This document shows positions 63,244-64,000 of a stretch of DNA of 64,000 bases, one piece after another (the stretch's first letter is position 1; each line of letters begins with the position of its first letter). The stretch lies in NCBI RefSeq assembly GCF_900157375.1, contig NZ_LT721901.1, positions 2,218,315 to 2,282,314 on the forward strand, read 5' to 3'. The notes under the pieces are model-generated. The model saw nothing but the letters and a program-made list of their open reading frames with translations. It was not told the DNA's origin and did not search any database. Both the position numbers and the translations under genes were made by a program. Origin of the DNA: Mycobacterium rhizamassiliense. GTDB taxonomy: Bacteria > Actinomycetota > Actinomycetes > Mycobacteriales > Mycobacteriaceae.

Positions 63244-64000
63244 AAGGCGGCGGCCTGGCCGTCGCGGCGCGGGTCGCTCGCCGCGAGGTATCCGTCGTCG
63301 AGGCGCCAGATCGCTTGGCAGCTGCCGAACGCGTTGTAGTCGTCCATCGCGAGCAGGTCGTGGCCGCGTCGGCGCAACTCTTCGAGCGTTGCGGGCGGGA
63401 AGCCCGGCTCGCAGCTGACCTGCATGCCCTGCACCCAGCGAAAGCGTGGGCCGTCGCAGGCCGCCTGCGGGTTCTGGCCGTAGTCGGCGATACGAACGAG
63501 CACCTGGACGTGGCCCTGGGGTTGCATCGGGCCGCCCATCACCCCGAAGCTCATCACCGGCGCCCCGTCGTGCGAGACAAAGCCGGGAATGATCGTCTGG
63601 AAAGGCCGCTTGCCCGGGCCCACCTGGTTCGGATGCCCTTGCGTGGCAACGAAACCCGCCCCCCGGTTCTGCAGCGAGATGCCGGTGCCCGGCACCACCA
63701 CGCCGGAGCCGAAGCCCATGTAGTTCGACTGGATCATCGACACCATGGCGCCCGACGCGTCGGCGGCGGTCAGGTACACGGTGCCCCCGGCCGGTGTGCC
63801 GGCGGAGGCCGGCTTTGCCCGCTCCGGGTCGATCAGCGCCGCGCGCTGGCGCAGGTACTCGTCGTCCAGCAGGTCGCCGGGGCGCACCGGCATGTGGTCG
63901 ATGTCGGACACGTAGGTCTGCGCGTCCGCGAAAGCCAGCTTGAGCGCCTCGATCTGCAGATGCACACTGTCCGCGGAATCGACTGGCAGCGCGGCCATGT
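63240..64000 (-). CDS. Gamma-glutamyltransferase (partial; N-terminus outside the window)
   Basis: The last 250 or so residues of a gamma-glutamyltranspeptidase-family enzyme. The catalytic threonine of the small subunit is probably in [30 protein letters not shown] (the T of GTVYL). Other motifs are [20 protein letters not shown] and [15 protein letters not shown]. Gene order matches Rv0773c (ggtA). The start of the gene lies past the right edge of the window. Confidence 0.9.
   Translation of the reverse strand, partial: MAALPVDSADSVHLQIEALKLAFADAQTYVSDIDHMPVRPGDLLDDEYLRQRAALIDPERAKPASAGTPAGGTVYLTAADASGAMVSMIQSNYMGFGSGVVVPGTGISLQNRGAGFVATQGHPNQVGPGKRPFQTIIPGFVSHDGAPVMSFGVMGGPMQPQGHVQVLVRIADYGQNPQAACDGPRFRWVQGMQVSCEPGFPPATLEELRRRGHDLLAMDDYNAFGSCQAIWRLDDGYLAASDPRRDGQAAAF

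Overview
The window is high-GC actinobacterial DNA and almost certainly comes from a non-tuberculous Mycobacterium. Two blocks match gene orders I know from M. tuberculosis. The left block resembles the end of the mce4 locus with Rv3492c, Rv3491, otsA (Rv3490), the 54-codon Rv3489, and cpsA (Rv3484) with its neighbours. The right block is a nearly complete equivalent of Rv0756c to Rv0773c: tRNA-Thr, phoP-phoR, the cyp51/cyp123 cluster, aldA, purD and ggt. These two blocks lie far apart in M. tuberculosis, so this chromosome is rearranged. All family assignments come from reading the proteins; no database search was run.

Layout. 0-12 kb: Mce-associated membrane proteins, trehalose phosphate synthase, a DivIVA-like coiled-coil protein with 22 uninterrupted heptads, an enoyl-CoA hydratase, two SDRs behind a KstR-like operator, the LCP protein CpsA, small exported proteins and a TDT transporter. 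12-24.5 kb: an envelope and lipid-metabolism region with an alpha/beta hydrolase, a TetR regulator, two paralogous secreted trypsin-like proteases flanking an LpqH-like lipoprotein and a Pro/Thr/Gln-rich secreted protein, a lytic transglycosylase, a frameshifted exported protein, and a Baeyer-Villiger monooxygenase/epoxide hydrolase operon.

24.5-45.9 kb: an accessory region that ends at tRNA-Thr(TGT). It has long gene-poor stretches, gene relics (amidohydrolase, P450, DUF6131), small dispersed repeats and stress-type genes. It holds a STAS protein, a GAF-ANTAR regulator and a second ANTAR-like protein, then a co-directional run slipin > phosphoketolase > Acg-type nitroreductase > P-type ATPase that looks like a hypoxia or dormancy module. 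Next come an ATP-grasp ligase, a PsiD-like (phosphatidylserine-decarboxylase-fold) decarboxylase and a class I glutamine amidotransferase beside a dead P450. Last are a TetR gene diverging from a small membrane-stress operon (membrane protein, CsbD, DUF6131, coiled-coil membrane protein) and a ribosome-hibernation-type HPF protein.

45.9-64 kb: the conserved phoP-to-ggt core. The TetR of the cyp51 operon and the divergent aldA operon share an intergenic region with two copies of a GGACA-N2-TGTCC palindrome. PhoP-like repeats at 11-bp spacing lie upstream of phoP. A large FMN/FAD/4Fe-4S oxidoreductase is inserted before adhB relative to the M. tuberculosis order I remember.

The most unusual features are the PsiD-like/ATP-grasp/amidotransferase neighbourhood, the dormancy-type operon with its flanking dyad repeats, and the paired operators of the cyp51/aldA region.
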